Shown: positions 25,977 to 35,932, numbered from the stretch's first letter. The stretch: DNA of 64,000 nucleotides from Methylacidimicrobium fagopyrum (GCA_026225255.1 JAMFSJ010000066.1:1-64000), one strand, 5' to 3'. Numbers and translations: made by a program. The notes: generated by a model from the letters alone, not told the origin.

Positions 25977-26759
25977 ATGGCAACTTTTTATTCCAGCCAA
26001 AAGGGGACGACGAACGGGAAATTCGCGGCGGCACTTTTATTTTTCTTCGCGGTGGTGGGAACTCTTTTTGCGGATCCGACGACGAATGCCCTTTTCGCTG
26101 CGCGGGCGGGGAAAATTTTTCAGCAGGCAAAGCTCGAATTTCAAGCGCAACCCGATAATTCCAGTAACGCGTGGTTGTTGGCCCGCGCTAGTTATAACTT
26201 CGCCGATTTTTCGAAAAACGATTCCATGCGCGCCGACCTCGCCAATCAAGGCATCGCCGCCACGCGCCAACTTATCCTGCGCGAACCGAAAAGCGCCGCC
26301 GCGCATTATTATCTCGCGATGAATCTTGGCCAGCTCGCGCGCACGGAATTGCTGGGCGCGCTCAGCCTCGTCAAGGAAATGGAACGCGAATTCAAGACGG
26401 CCGCCACGCTCAATGAAAAACTGGATTTCGCCGGTCCCGTGCGCAATCTCGGCCTGCTCTACCTCCAAGCCCCGAGCATCGGCAGCATCGGCAGCGACCG
26501 CAAAGCCCACGTTTATCTGCAACGCGCGGTCAAACTTGCACCCGAATTTCCGGAAAATCACCTGAATCTCGCCGAAGCGTTTCTGGGATGGCGAGAAGCG
26601 GATCACGCTAAAAGCGAACTCGCCGCGCTGGACAAAATGTGGTCGGCGGCGCAGGCGAATTTTGCCGGTCAAGCGTGGGAAGTAGAGTGGGACGATTGGA
26701 CAACGCGCCGCGCCGCCGCGCAAAAAAAACTGGACGCAATGTCCCCCGCCAAACCGTAG
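25977..26759 (+). CDS. Secreted TPR-like protein
   Basis: The 260-residue protein has an N-terminal signal region (FAAALLFFFAVVGTLFADPT, cleavage near residue 32) followed by helical repeats with TPR spacing: AWLLARASYNFADF, AAAHYYLAMNLGQLARTELL and KAHVYLQRAVKLAPEFPENH with LNLAEAFLGW. It resembles TatT-like periplasmic TPR proteins. It is read divergently from the hpnH operon and may share its promoter region. Confidence 0.75.
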   Translation: MATFYSSQKGTTNGKFAAALLFFFAVVGTLFADPTTNALFAARAGKIFQQAKLEFQAQPDNSSNAWLLARASYNFADFSKNDSMRADLANQGIAATRQLILREPKSAAAHYYLAMNLGQLARTELLGALSLVKEMEREFKTAATLNEKLDFAGPVRNLGLLYLQAPSIGSIGSDRKAHVYLQRAVKLAPEFPENHLNLAEAFLGWREADHAKSELAALDKMWSAAQANFAGQAWEVEWDDWTTRRAAAQKKLDAMSPAKP

Positions 26760-26862
26760 AGGCCCGGACGACTCGGGCGCGAAGCATCATTCCGCCGCGC
26801 CTTGAAGTGGCTGGGGAAATTAAATTTAACCTTTTGGCTGCCGGTTCCGTCTGTGGTTTCGC

Positions 26863-27591
26863 ATGGCTGGTTTTAACAAGGTTGCCGCTCGCGCTTTCAC
26901 TCTGATCGAATTACTTACGGTCATTGCGATCATTGCTATCCTGGCAGCGATGCTGTTGCCCGCGCTGGCGAAGGCCAAGCAGAGCAGTTATCGCGTGGTA
27001 GATCTGAATAATCTCAAACAAATGGGCGTGGCCATGAATATCGTGGCGATGGATAATAATGATCTCATGCCGTGGCCGAACTGGCGTTCCGGTGATACGC
27101 TTAATCCGCCGCCGCAAGGTTGGCTCTACACGTTCGCGGCCAGTTCCAACGGTCCGACGCAATATCCCATCCAAAGCGGCAGCTTCTGGTCCGTGTTGCA
27201 AAGTCCGAAAATGTATCTGTGTCCGAGCGACGACACGAACGCGGCCATGTTCAAGTTGCGTCCGCAGCAGGATTCCAGTTACGTGATGAACGGCGCGGTT
27301 TGCGACTACGGACACGCCAGTAATTCCGTGGTGAAATTATCGCAATTATCGCCCTCGGGCGTGGCGTTCTGGGAAGGCAATAACGCCACGGCGCTAGATA
27401 ACCAGCAATTGTTCAACGACGGTTCGAGTAGCCCGGATGAAAATACGAGCGGTCGTCACGGCGAGATCGCCATTCTAGGTTCGTTCGATGGTTCAGCGAG
27501 TTTGATGCGGATTTTGACGTGGGAACAAAAAGCCTTGGAAGGCGGCCCGAACGAATTATGGTGTTACCCCCAAACCCCTGATGGCCGATAA
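26863..27591 (+). CDS. Pseudopilin-like protein (tandem copy 1)
   Basis: The 242-residue protein has the prepilin signal [20 protein letters not shown] after a nine-residue leader, then [20 protein letters not shown] and a globular part with [11 protein letters not shown] and [12 protein letters not shown], as in DUF1559-like pseudopilins. It starts 103 bp after the TPR gene and is followed, three bases after its stop, by a second pseudopilin gene; the pair is clearly an operon. Confidence 0.85.
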   Translation: MAGFNKVAARAFTLIELLTVIAIIAILAAMLLPALAKAKQSSYRVVDLNNLKQMGVAMNIVAMDNNDLMPWPNWRSGDTLNPPPQGWLYTFAASSNGPTQYPIQSGSFWSVLQSPKMYLCPSDDTNAAMFKLRPQQDSSYVMNGAVCDYGHASNSVVKLSQLSPSGVAFWEGNNATALDNQQLFNDGSSSPDENTSGRHGEIAILGSFDGSASLMRILTWEQKALEGGPNELWCYPQTPDGR

Positions 27592-27594
27592 AAA

Positions 27595-28320
27595 ATGACA
27601 ACATCTATTTCCAACCGGCGCGCGTTCACGTTAATCGAATTACTGGTAGTGATCGCCATTATTGCCATTCTCGCGGCGATGTTGTTGCCCGCGCTCGCGT
27701 CGGCCAAGCAGAAAGCGTGGAAGACGAGTTGTGTTTCCAATCTGCATCAAATCGGTTTGGGCATGAGAATGTTTGCGGATGATAATAATGAATTTTATCC
27801 CGAGTCAGGCACGAAGATTTATTGGGGCACCGTGGATATCGCGCCGGCGAACGGCGGTTCGGGAAAAGCCAGTTGGATGGAGCAAATTATTTCCTACGTC
27901 GGGAATACGAATGTTTATAATTGTCCGGGCAACGTGCAATTACCCAGAAACATGCAAGGCCCGTTTACTTATTTCAATGGTGATCGCGCGGTTTATGTTG
28001 CCACCGGATCGTTTGGCGCGGCGAAGAATTCGGCCATTTTATTTCCGTCCGCCTACGTTTTATCCGGCGATACGTGCGGCATTCCGAACGTCACGGGCGG
28101 CGGCAGTTTTGATCCGTTGGATGCCGACAAGGATGACTACTCGCAAAATTGTGTCGGCGGCCCGGGTAACGGTTCGCCTTACGAACTGTGGCAAGTGCAT
28201 TCGTTGGGGCAAAACATCCTGTTTAACGATGGTCATTCCCATTGGTATAAAACCTATGATGCGAATGATATGACCTTCAGTTACACGACCATGACGAACT
28301 GGCTTCAGGGTTCGCCGTAA
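27595..28320 (+). CDS. Pseudopilin-like protein (tandem copy 2)
   Basis: The 241-residue protein starts three bases after the previous stop. It has the prepilin signal [20 protein letters not shown], the segment [20 protein letters not shown] with [13 protein letters not shown], and the C-terminal [11 protein letters not shown], an H-x-DG-like ending typical of these families. It is more similar in layout to the gene at 19984 than to its direct neighbour. Function is not known. Confidence 0.87.
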   Translation: MTTSISNRRAFTLIELLVVIAIIAILAAMLLPALASAKQKAWKTSCVSNLHQIGLGMRMFADDNNEFYPESGTKIYWGTVDIAPANGGSGKASWMEQIISYVGNTNVYNCPGNVQLPRNMQGPFTYFNGDRAVYVATGSFGAAKNSAILFPSAYVLSGDTCGIPNVTGGGSFDPLDADKDDYSQNCVGGPGNGSPYELWQVHSLGQNILFNDGHSHWYKTYDANDMTFSYTTMTNWLQGSP

Positions 28321-28425
28321 GTTTTTGGGTGGTGAGCGGCGTTCGTTTGATCGATTGGCCCTTCAAGTTAATTTCAGCGCCGGTATTTCCAATTTCCAAG
28401 GGTGCTGATATGATCAAAATTCTAT

Positions 28426-28785
28426 ATGAATGCGCTGTTTGAATCCCGCTGGTTGCCGGTCGCGATGTTGACGATCTCCAATATTTTCATGACGTTCGCG
28501 TGGTATGGTCATTTGAAATTTAAGGACAAGCCGTTATGGATTGTGATTCTGGTCAGTTGGGGGATCGCATTTTTTGAATACTGTTTTCAAGTGCCGGCCA
28601 ATCGTTGGGGCAGCGACGCCTTTTCGCCGTATCAATTAAAAATCATGCAGGAGGTGATCACGCTGGCGGTGTTCGTGGTGTTCGCATGTTTTTATTTCAA
28701 GACGTGGCCGGCGTGGAATCACATTGCGGCGTTTGTTTGTATCGCGGCGGCGGTGGCCTTTGCGTTTTGGCCGTCAAAGCAATGA
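28426..28785 (+). CDS. DMT-family membrane protein (DUF486)
   Basis: The 119-residue protein has four membrane helices and the DUF486 signatures NIFMTFAWYGHLKFKDKP, WGIAFFEYCFQVPANRWG and YQLKIMQEVITLAVFVVFAC. These are small relatives of drug/metabolite transporters; no substrate is known. Length is standard. Confidence 0.93.
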   Translation: MNALFESRWLPVAMLTISNIFMTFAWYGHLKFKDKPLWIVILVSWGIAFFEYCFQVPANRWGSDAFSPYQLKIMQEVITLAVFVVFACFYFKTWPAWNHIAAFVCIAAAVAFAFWPSKQ

Positions 28786-28922
28786 TGAATGACAAATGAC
28801 GAATGGCGATGCGTGCGTTGCCGGTCCCTTCGACAGGCGTCATTTTCCCGCCATTCCAACTCGTTAGATATTGAAAACTCGCTTGGCAGTTGCGGCGGGT
28901 TCTGTTTAATTGGCCGCGCCCG

Positions 28923-31238
28923 ATGACTAAATTTCCCGCTATGCTTGCGCTGCTGCTGTTTGCCGCGCTGTTTTCCCTTTCCGCCTCGGCGCAGGAATCG
29001 GGCGATATCATTGAAGCGTTGAACAAGGTGTTGCCCAACGCACCCGCGGGCAACATGCATTACGATCCCAAAACCGGCCTGACGATTTGGACCAATGTTT
29101 ATTTCAACGTCAGCAATAAAAATGGCGGTCACACGGCGCTGGAAGCGGACTACGCCGAAGTGAATTCCCAAACCGGGGATGTGCGGGCGGATGGTCATGT
29201 GCGCATCGAAAATGACGGCCAACTGTGGGTCGGCGAGCACATTGATTACAACCTCACCACGCACCGGATGAGCAGCGAACAATTTCGTTCCGGCGTGGCT
29301 CCCGCCTATATCGGCGGCGAAAGTTTGAACGGCCTCATCAGCAAAGAAAAAGGGGCCACCAATGTGCTGATTACGACCAACGCGTTCGTTACCACGGACG
29401 ACGTAGCCGAGCCGTTTTACCGCGTCCACGCTGACCGCATCAAGATCACCGTGGGCCAAAAAGTGGAAATGTGGAACGCCGTATTTTATCTCGGTAAAGT
29501 GCCGGTGTTTTATTATCCGTATTATTCACGCGTCCTCGGGCGTCGCGTGAATAATTTAATCGTCATGCCGGGTTTTCGCAGTCGTTTCGGGGCGGAACTT
29601 TTGGGAACGTATAGCTGGTATCTCGGCGACGTGGCGGATGGAAAAATTCACGCGGATTATCGTTCCAATCGCGGCCCTGGTTTTGGGCCGGACGTGAATT
29701 TGCATCTCGGCCCGCAATGGGGCGAAGCGTCGTTAAAATATTATTACACGCACGATCAAAAGCCGAACAACGACACGAACGGCCTGCCATTCCTGGGCAA
29801 CATTCCGCACAACCGCCAGATGTTTAATCTGGGCTGGCAGGCGACGCCGGCCACGAACCTGAACCTCAAGGCGCTCATCAATTATCAATCCGACCCGCTG
29901 ATTCTGCATGATTATTATCCTGGCCGATACACCCAGGATCCCCAGCCGGGAACGTTGTTTGAGGCGAATAAATATTGGGATAACTGGAGCCTCGACGCGT
30001 TGGCGACGCCGCAGATAAATGATTATTTTGCGCAAGTCGAACGGTTGCCCGACGTGCAACTCACCGGTTTCCGCCAGCAGGTGGGCAACACGCCGATTTA
30101 CTACGACAGCCAAAGTTCCCTCGGCGAATATCGCTCTTATGCGGGAAACACGACGAATAATGTTTTTGATCCATCGCTGGGTTATTTCTCGAACTCCGCA
30201 GCGCGTTTCGATACCTATCATCAACTCACGCTGCCGGAAACATTTTTCAACTTTCTGAACGTCACGCCGCGCGTCGGCGGACGTTTCACCCACTACAACG
30301 TGGACGGGGGCAATCTGCCGTCCACGCAAACGGATTCGTCGCGCGGCGTGCTCAACACCGGCGTGGAATTTTCCTTCAAGGCGTCGCAACTGTGGGCGGA
30401 CGCGAAGAATTCATTTTTTCAAGTGGACGGTTTACGTCACATCATCGAGCCGTCGGCGAATTATGTTTTTGTGCCCGATCCCAGCGTGCCGCCCACGCAA
30501 CTGCCGCAGTTCGACAGTGAATTGCCGAGCCTGATGTTGTCGCCGGTGGATTTTCCCGATTATAACAGCATTGATTCCATTGATTCGCAGAACGTCATTC
30601 GCTTCGGCCTCCGCAATGTGCTGCAAACGAAACGCGACGGCCAACTGCAAGATTTGGTCAACTGGAACTTGCTGCTCGATTGGCGGCTCAATCCCAAAGC
30701 CGCGCAAAATGGTTTGCCCGAGCAGACCAGCTTGAATGATTTGTATTCGCAACTTTCCTTTCGCCCGCGCACGTGGCTGACGTTCGAATCGCAACTGCGT
30801 TATAACATTGATACCGGCGACTTGAACATGGCGTTTCACCAAATCACCTTCGCGCCCAACAATCGTTGGAGCTGGGGCGTTGGCGATTGGTATCTGCGCG
30901 GCGGCGTGTGGGGCAACATCGTGAATGACATCAACAACGTTAATGTCGGCTGGCAAAAAAGCGATTACCTGACGAGCACGTTCTTTTATCGCCTGGACGA
31001 CAACTGGGGGGCGCGGATGCAGCACAATTTCGATTTCGACACCGGCCGTTTGCAATCGCAATTCTACACGCTCTATCGCGACATGCGCAGCTGGACCGCG
31101 GCGTTGACCTTCCGCGTGGAAAACAACGTGAACAGTTCGCCGGATTACACGATTGCGTTCCAGATCTCGTTGAAAGCCAACCCGTCAACGCACGTCGGCA
31201 ACGACGTGGCGAATCCGTATCATCTCTTGGGCGAATAG
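28923..31238 (+). CDS. lptD: LptD-type LPS assembly outer-membrane protein
   Basis: The 771-residue protein has a signal peptide (MLALLLFAALFSLSASAQ) and an N-terminal OstA-like beta-taco segment (ALEADYAEVNSQTGDVRADG, HVRIENDGQLWVGEHIDYNL). A large beta-barrel follows with alternating polar and aromatic strands up to TIAFQISLKANPSTHVGN. LptD places lipopolysaccharide in the outer leaflet. The ATG at 28923 is preferred because it gives a clean signal peptide; an in-frame ATG lies at 28890. No lptE is seen nearby. The divergent C-terminus DVANPYHLLGE is normal for this group as far as I can judge. Confidence 0.88.
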   Translation: MTKFPAMLALLLFAALFSLSASAQESGDIIEALNKVLPNAPAGNMHYDPKTGLTIWTNVYFNVSNKNGGHTALEADYAEVNSQTGDVRADGHVRIENDGQLWVGEHIDYNLTTHRMSSEQFRSGVAPAYIGGESLNGLISKEKGATNVLITTNAFVTTDDVAEPFYRVHADRIKITVGQKVEMWNAVFYLGKVPVFYYPYYSRVLGRRVNNLIVMPGFRSRFGAELLGTYSWYLGDVADGKIHADYRSNRGPGFGPDVNLHLGPQWGEASLKYYYTHDQKPNNDTNGLPFLGNIPHNRQMFNLGWQATPATNLNLKALINYQSDPLILHDYYPGRYTQDPQPGTLFEANKYWDNWSLDALATPQINDYFAQVERLPDVQLTGFRQQVGNTPIYYDSQSSLGEYRSYAGNTTNNVFDPSLGYFSNSAARFDTYHQLTLPETFFNFLNVTPRVGGRFTHYNVDGGNLPSTQTDSSRGVLNTGVEFSFKASQLWADAKNSFFQVDGLRHIIEPSANYVFVPDPSVPPTQLPQFDSELPSLMLSPVDFPDYNSIDSIDSQNVIRFGLRNVLQTKRDGQLQDLVNWNLLLDWRLNPKAAQNGLPEQTSLNDLYSQLSFRPRTWLTFESQLRYNIDTGDLNMAFHQITFAPNNRWSWGVGDWYLRGGVWGNIVNDINNVNVGWQKSDYLTSTFFYRLDDNWGARMQHNFDFDTGRLQSQFYTLYRDMRSWTAALTFRVENNVNSSPDYTIAFQISLKANPSTHVGNDVANPYHLLGE

Positions 31239-31310
31239 GCGGCGAACAAGCGCTTTAGCGTGAGCGACGTGAATAGCCTTGAAGCGTAGGACGGCTTGGG
31301 CGATCGGAGG

Positions 31311-33026
31311 CTAACTCCGTTTCCGTTTTAATTTCGCCAGCGCAAATTCCATCATTTCCTTCGCCGCCGGAATTTTACAGGCCAGCGCGGTGAGCAAATA
31401 AATGCCGCCCGCAATTCCCGCCGGCACAAACACCGCGCCGATCTTTAACGCGATGGTTTCGTGGCCGAGCTGATTTTCCCACAACCGCCAACTGCTCCAC
31501 GCCGCCAAGCCGGCCACGGCGGTGATGATCAATAATTGCGGGAGGATTTTCCACAACGGTTCCATTTCCAGTCGCGCGAGTTTTTTGCGTAATGCGAAAA
31601 ACAACAGTCCGGCATTGAGGCAGGAAGTGAACGTGTTGGCGATGCCCGGTCCGCCTTCGCGCAGCGGAATCATCAGCAGACAAGCGGCGGTGAAATTGAT
31701 CACGAGACAAACGATGCTGATTTGCATCGGCGTTTTCGTGTCGCCCAGGGCGTAAAAGGCGCGCGCCAAAATGTTCACGGTGGAAAACATGACCAGTCCG
31801 GGCGCAAGGCATTGCAGCGCAAAACTGACGTGGAGGGTGGAATTGAGGGAGAACGCGCCGCGCTCAAATAGCAGTCGCACGATGGGTTCCGCGAGCACAA
31901 CGAGCAGGACGCAGGCGATAAGATTTAAGAACAGGAGCGTGGCTAATCCGTGCCGCAGCGTGGTGCGAAATTCGGGATAATTTTTATCCGCCGCGAGTCC
32001 GGCCAGCGTCGGCAGCAGATACGTGGCGAGCGAGATGCCGAACATGCCTTGGGGTAATTCCATGAGCCGCACCGCGCCGTTGTATTGCGAGACGATGCCG
32101 GTGCCGATAAATAGCGCGACGCCTTGCACGAGCGCGACGTTGATCTGAAAGGCCGCGACGCCGATAGTGCCGGGAATCATCTGGCGCACGATGCGTTGCA
32201 CCGTGGGCTCGCGCCACGGGGAAACCCAGCGGTAACGAAAACCATCGCGCCAGAGCGTGGGTATTTGAAACGCCGCCTGCGCCACGCCCGCCGCGAGCAC
32301 GCCGTAAGCGAGCGCGAAAATTTGGATGGGCAATTTTTGTTCCTTCGGCAAGCCCACCCCGAATTTCGGCGCGAGCCACCAGACCGAGGCGATCATCACG
32401 ATGTTGAGGGTGGTCGCGCCCATTGCGGGAATGAAAAAATGACCGCGCGCATTGAGCATGCCCATCATCACCGCCGTCAGGCAGACGAAGATCATGTAAG
32501 GAAACATGAGTCGCAACAGCTGTAACATCAGAAGGGTTTTTTGCGAAAACTGGCCGGGCGTCCAAAAGTAAATCGCTCCGGCGGAAGCGTTGGCCGCTGA
32601 CGCCGTATTGGTCGCCGTAGCGAGGTGGATTGGCGCGGCTAAAATAGTTTGATGTAATCCAGGATCAGCCACCGGGTGCGGCGTGCCAAACGCCAGCGCG
32701 AGTGAAATCACCAACAGCGCGACCGCTACGACGCCGCACGCAGCGATGACGAGACCGGAGATAATGGCATTTGACGCGCGCCACATTTCGGCTTCGCCGT
32801 GATTTCTTTCTTTTTCCTTAAAAACTGGAATAAACGCCGCCGTGAGTGCGCCTTCACCGAGCAGCCGCCGGAACAGATTGGGAATGGTGAACGCGTATTG
32901 GAAAGCGTCATTGACCCAACCCGTGCCCATGAAACTCATGTAAACCATCTCGCGCACCATGCCGAGGACGCGGCTGGTGAGCGTCGCGGCGGCCATCGCG
33001 CCGGAAGCTTTCAACATTTTTGACAC
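31311..33026 (-). CDS. murJ: Lipid II flippase MurJ (MviN)
   Basis: This 571-residue protein of the MATE-like flippase superfamily has about 14 membrane helices. Landmarks are ASGAMAAATLTSRVLGMVRE at the start, FTIPNLFRRLLGEGALTAAF with IPVFKE, and helix 7-8 motifs PQGMFGISLATYLLPTLAGL and NILARAFYALGDTKTPMQIS. It flips the peptidoglycan precursor lipid II. It has a longer loop than usual between the first helices (~100-140, HQTILAAPIHLATATNTASA). Confidence 0.95.
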   Translation of the reverse strand: MSKMLKASGAMAAATLTSRVLGMVREMVYMSFMGTGWVNDAFQYAFTIPNLFRRLLGEGALTAAFIPVFKEKERNHGEAEMWRASNAIISGLVIAACGVVAVALLVISLALAFGTPHPVADPGLHQTILAAPIHLATATNTASAANASAGAIYFWTPGQFSQKTLLMLQLLRLMFPYMIFVCLTAVMMGMLNARGHFFIPAMGATTLNIVMIASVWWLAPKFGVGLPKEQKLPIQIFALAYGVLAAGVAQAAFQIPTLWRDGFRYRWVSPWREPTVQRIVRQMIPGTIGVAAFQINVALVQGVALFIGTGIVSQYNGAVRLMELPQGMFGISLATYLLPTLAGLAADKNYPEFRTTLRHGLATLLFLNLIACVLLVVLAEPIVRLLFERGAFSLNSTLHVSFALQCLAPGLVMFSTVNILARAFYALGDTKTPMQISIVCLVINFTAACLLMIPLREGGPGIANTFTSCLNAGLLFFALRKKLARLEMEPLWKILPQLLIITAVAGLAAWSSWRLWENQLGHETIALKIGAVFVPAGIAGGIYLLTALACKIPAAKEMMEFALAKLKRKRS

Positions 33027-33122
33027 GCGCGCAGATTAAAGTCATCAACGCCAAGTCCAAAGTCCAAAGTGCGCGAATCCACCATGCCTTGCATAATTTT
33101 GTGTTCATTGTAAAGTTGCCTC

Positions 33123-33347
33123 ATGAGTGGCGCAGTTCTGGAAACTGAAGTCTTGAAGCTTTCTCCTTTGGAAAAGGCGCACATGATTGATGCGCTTTGG
33201 CAAAGCCTTGATCCGGCCCAACAAGATTCGATTGATCGCGAATGGCTCGTCGAATCCCAAGACCGGCTGAAAGCTTTTCGGGCAGGCAAACTCAAAGCCC
33301 TCGACGGCGAATCTGCCCTCCAAGCCATTGAATCAGAATTAAGCTGA
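33123..33347 (+). CDS. Addiction-module antitoxin (TIGR02574-type)
   Basis: The 74-residue protein matches the small 'addiction module component' family: VLKLSPLEKAHMIDALWQSL at the start, then REWLVESQDRLKAFRAGKLK and the DGESALQAIESELS tail. It overlaps the next gene by one base (TGATG). Antitoxins of this type neutralise ParE/RelE toxins. The pair lies divergent to murJ with about 96 bp between them. Confidence 0.9.
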   Translation: MSGAVLETEVLKLSPLEKAHMIDALWQSLDPAQQDSIDREWLVESQDRLKAFRAGKLKALDGESALQAIESELS

Positions 33348-33640
33348 TGAATTTTCGGTTGTTGCCACCAGCCAGAAGTGAACTTCTAAATGCGGCGCGA
33401 TATTACGATGAGCAAGTTTCCGGACTGGGCCGCGATTTCATCCGCGAAGTTCGCGCCACGATTCTACGCATCGTTCAATGGCCGGAAGCCTGGCAAGCCT
33501 TGGATAAGGAGATTCGCCGTTGTCGCACCCATCGTTTTCCTTACGGTATTATTTATACAGTGGAACCAAGTGAAGTGTTGATCCTTTCGGTAATGCACTT
33601 GCACCGACATCCAAGTTCGTGGCGCAAAAATCTTCAGTAA
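33347..33640 (+). CDS. ParE/RelE-superfamily toxin
   Basis: The 97-residue protein shows the fold pattern of ParE-type toxins: LPPARSELLNAARYYDEQVS, GRDFIREVRATILRIVQWPE, and CRTHRFPYGIIYTVEPSEVL with ILSVMHLHRHPSSWR. Its target (gyrase for ParE, ribosome for RelE) cannot be deduced; the C-terminal HRHPSSWR is typical of the ParE-like branch. It is coupled to the antitoxin just upstream. Confidence 0.92.
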   Translation: MNFRLLPPARSELLNAARYYDEQVSGLGRDFIREVRATILRIVQWPEAWQALDKEIRRCRTHRFPYGIIYTVEPSEVLILSVMHLHRHPSSWRKNLQ

Positions 33641-33685
33641 TAATTGGCCATTGGCATTCGTCATTTGTCATTTTATTCTATCCCC

Positions 33686-34963
33686 GTGAGCATTTTGGAA
33701 GAATTACAATGGCGCGGCCTGATCGCGGATTGCACCGACACGGCAGAACTGACAAAAAAACTGTCTGCGCCGATCACGCTGTATTGCGGCTTCGACCCGA
33801 CTGCCGACAGCTTGCACGTCGGCAATCTCGTGCCGCTGCTCGCGCTGCGCCGCTTTCAATTGCTCGGGCATAACCCGATCGCTGTCGCCGGCGGCGCGAC
33901 CGGTTCCATCGGCGATCCCAGCGGAAAAAGTGCCGAGCGCCAGCTTCTCACGCAGGAAATTCTTGATCACAATATCGCCAGCGTAAAAATACAACTGGCG
34001 AAGTTGCTCGATTTTGAAACGAAACAAAATCCGGCGCGGCTCGTAGATAATGCGAGTTGGACGAAAGGGATTTCGTTCCTCGATTTTCTGCGCGACATCG
34101 GCAAGCATTTTTCCGTCAACCAAATGGTCGCCAAGGAATCCGTCCGCGCCCGCATGGAAGACCGCGACGTCGGCATCAGCTACACCGAGTTCAGCTACAT
34201 GCTGTTGCAAGCGTTTGATTTCATGGTGTTGTGCCGCGAACAGAATTGCGAACTGCAAATTGGCGGCAGCGATCAATGGGGCAACATCACCGCCGGCATC
34301 GAACTCACGCGCAAAAAAATCAGCAAACAAGTTTTTGGCCTGACGTTGCCGCTCATCACGAACACTGATGGCTCCAAGTTTGGCAAAACCGCCGCTGGCG
34401 CCATCTGGCTCGATCCGAAACGCACGAGCGTTTACAAATTTTACCAATTTTGGATCAACACCGCGGACGCGGATGCGATCCGTTACTTGAAATATTTTAC
34501 GTTCTTGTCGAAGGAAGAAATCGAAGCGTTGGAAAAACAGCACCCGGAAAATCCCGGCGTCCGAGTAGCGCATAAAAAACTCGCAGCCCAAATGACATTA
34601 TTACTTCATGGAAACGATGCCATGCAATTTTGTCAGGCAGCCAGCAATATTCTTTTTGGTGGTGAAATAGATTTAACAAAAGAAGATTATTTTGAAGTGC
34701 TTCTCAATGAAGTGCCCACGACGAAGATTGTGAAATCAAAATTGGAAGGCGTGGGACTTTCGCTCGTCGAGCTGCTGGTTCACGCCGGATTGTGTCCGTC
34801 CAAAGGGCAAGCGCGCAAAGATCTCGAGGGTGGCGGCGTAAATATCAATAACGTCCGCGAAGCTAATGTGGCGCGCATGGTGACTTCCGCGGATTTGCTG
34901 TTTGGTAAACACATTTTGCTGCGCAAAGGTAAGAAGAATTACGTTATCATAACCGCTAAATAA
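33686..34963 (+). CDS. tyrS: Tyrosyl-tRNA synthetase
   Basis: The 425-residue class I synthetase has the HIGH-type signature HVGN at 44-47, the tyrosine-binding stretch QIGGSDQWGNITAG (191-204), the KMSKS-type loop KFGKT (231-235) and an S4 RNA-binding domain at about 360-425 (LVELLVHAGLCPSKGQARKD). The GTG at 33686 is preferred because the protein then starts SILEELQWRGLIADCT as in the family. The frame opens as early as 33644. Confidence 0.97.
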   Translation: MSILEELQWRGLIADCTDTAELTKKLSAPITLYCGFDPTADSLHVGNLVPLLALRRFQLLGHNPIAVAGGATGSIGDPSGKSAERQLLTQEILDHNIASVKIQLAKLLDFETKQNPARLVDNASWTKGISFLDFLRDIGKHFSVNQMVAKESVRARMEDRDVGISYTEFSYMLLQAFDFMVLCREQNCELQIGGSDQWGNITAGIELTRKKISKQVFGLTLPLITNTDGSKFGKTAAGAIWLDPKRTSVYKFYQFWINTADADAIRYLKYFTFLSKEEIEALEKQHPENPGVRVAHKKLAAQMTLLLHGNDAMQFCQAASNILFGGEIDLTKEDYFEVLLNEVPTTKIVKSKLEGVGLSLVELLVHAGLCPSKGQARKDLEGGGVNINNVREANVARMVTSADLLFGKHILLRKGKKNYVIITAK

Positions 34964-34972
34964 CTGTAATTT

Positions 34973-35176
34973 TCAACCGCTAATCTACGCTGATCTGCGC
35001 TAATAAAAAGGAGCGCCGAGCATTGCTCGGCAAGGGGCTTACAATCATTACATCAAGCCGAGCCATGCTGGGTGCTCCGACTCGCTGTTGAGGTTGCTTG
35101 CTGTAAATCAAACATCCTCATGATAGTTAATCCCGCTGTCTTCATTAGCGAAAATTAGCGCAGATTAGCGGTTCAT
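34973..35176 (+). repeat. Large inverted repeat made of GCTAAT/GCTGAT words between tyrS and the astacin gene
   Basis: The left arm (34973-35004, AACCGCTAATCTACGCTGAT...) and the right arm (about 35143-35176, whose reverse complement begins AACCGCTAATCTGCGCTAAT) are inverted copies about 140 bp apart. They flank the 69-bp palindromic element. The right arm runs into the astacin gene and encodes its last codons and stop (Met-Asn-Arg-stop). Related words occur at 21515-21550, 39100-39135 and 61148-61180. A non-autonomous repeat family is the simplest reading. Confidence 0.65.
35010..35078 (+). repeat. 69-bp palindromic intergenic element, copy 1
   Basis: Left arm GGAGCGCCGAGCATTGCTCG (35010-35029) with its last bases GC at 35030-35031 pairs, with a few mismatches, with the right arm ending at 35078 (GCCGAGCCATGCTGGGTGCTCC-type, 35057-35078). 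Each arm is itself a small hairpin. A second copy of exactly the same length lies at 51329-51397. Confidence 0.8.
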
Positions 35177-35932
35177 AACTGAATTTGTCCCATACGCCAG
35201 CCGCGCCCGTTCTGCGTCGAGCGCACTCAAATGGTTATCCGTCCATTGGCCGATGACGCCGTCATAGTTTGTATCTACGGGTGAAATCACTGCGCACGGA
35301 CTGTTGCCGATGCCGTCTTTGCATTCGCCTTCGCACTTGGACGCCCAACAAATCCGATAGTGCATGATGGATTTGTAATCATAAGGCAACGTGTTCACGA
35401 GCCAGTTCGTTTGGGGAATCCAATCGTAATCCGAAGCGCGACCATCCTTGATGTTTTCGTAATGAATGGTCACAGACTGGTCGCGATCCCAGCGTTGATG
35501 CTCGTGAAAAAATCCCAACACATGGCCAAGTTCATGCGCGGGCATCCACTCGTTTTCGCGCCACCAGAATGCGGTGATATTGATGTCGGTGCGTTCGCCT
35601 TTAATAAAGCCGACGTGGCTAGTATTGTTCCCGGCGTCGGTCTTGCCGGTGAAATTCACGTATTCAATCTCTGTTGTGCGCGGGATGAATTTTATTTTTG
35701 CACCGGTATCCATCCAACGTTGCATGGCGTGCAACGCGAGCGTTTGCTGCGTGGCTGTCAGTTTTGAAATGTCGTAAGGAATAATTCCCTGCGGCCACGC
35801 CAACGGTTTTTGTGCGGTCACGTCATTGTGCGCGGGATCGGAATCGGCGGCGAACAGCGATAATGTTCCAAGCACGAATAAAATTAATAGCTGGCAAAAT
35901 AGTTTTCGCCTGAAGGCGCAAAGAGTTTTCAT
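35165..35932 (-). CDS. Astacin-like zinc metalloprotease (M12A), secreted
   Basis: The 255-residue protein has a signal peptide (LLILFVLGTLSLFAAD, cleavage near 29), a pro-part, and the zinc site HELGHVLGFFHEH (133-145) with the third His at 143. The Met-turn SIMHY (188-192) follows, with the Tyr ligand typical of astacins. It lacks extra C-terminal domains apart from an acidic, Cys-bearing loop (CWASKCEGECKDGIGNSPC). It overlaps the M48 protease gene by 4 bp (ATGA), so translation is probably coupled. Confidence 0.92.
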   Translation of the reverse strand: MKTLCAFRRKLFCQLLILFVLGTLSLFAADSDPAHNDVTAQKPLAWPQGIIPYDISKLTATQQTLALHAMQRWMDTGAKIKFIPRTTEIEYVNFTGKTDAGNNTSHVGFIKGERTDINITAFWWRENEWMPAHELGHVLGFFHEHQRWDRDQSVTIHYENIKDGRASDYDWIPQTNWLVNTLPYDYKSIMHYRICWASKCEGECKDGIGNSPCAVISPVDTNYDGVIGQWTDNHLSALDAERARLAYGTNSVMNR

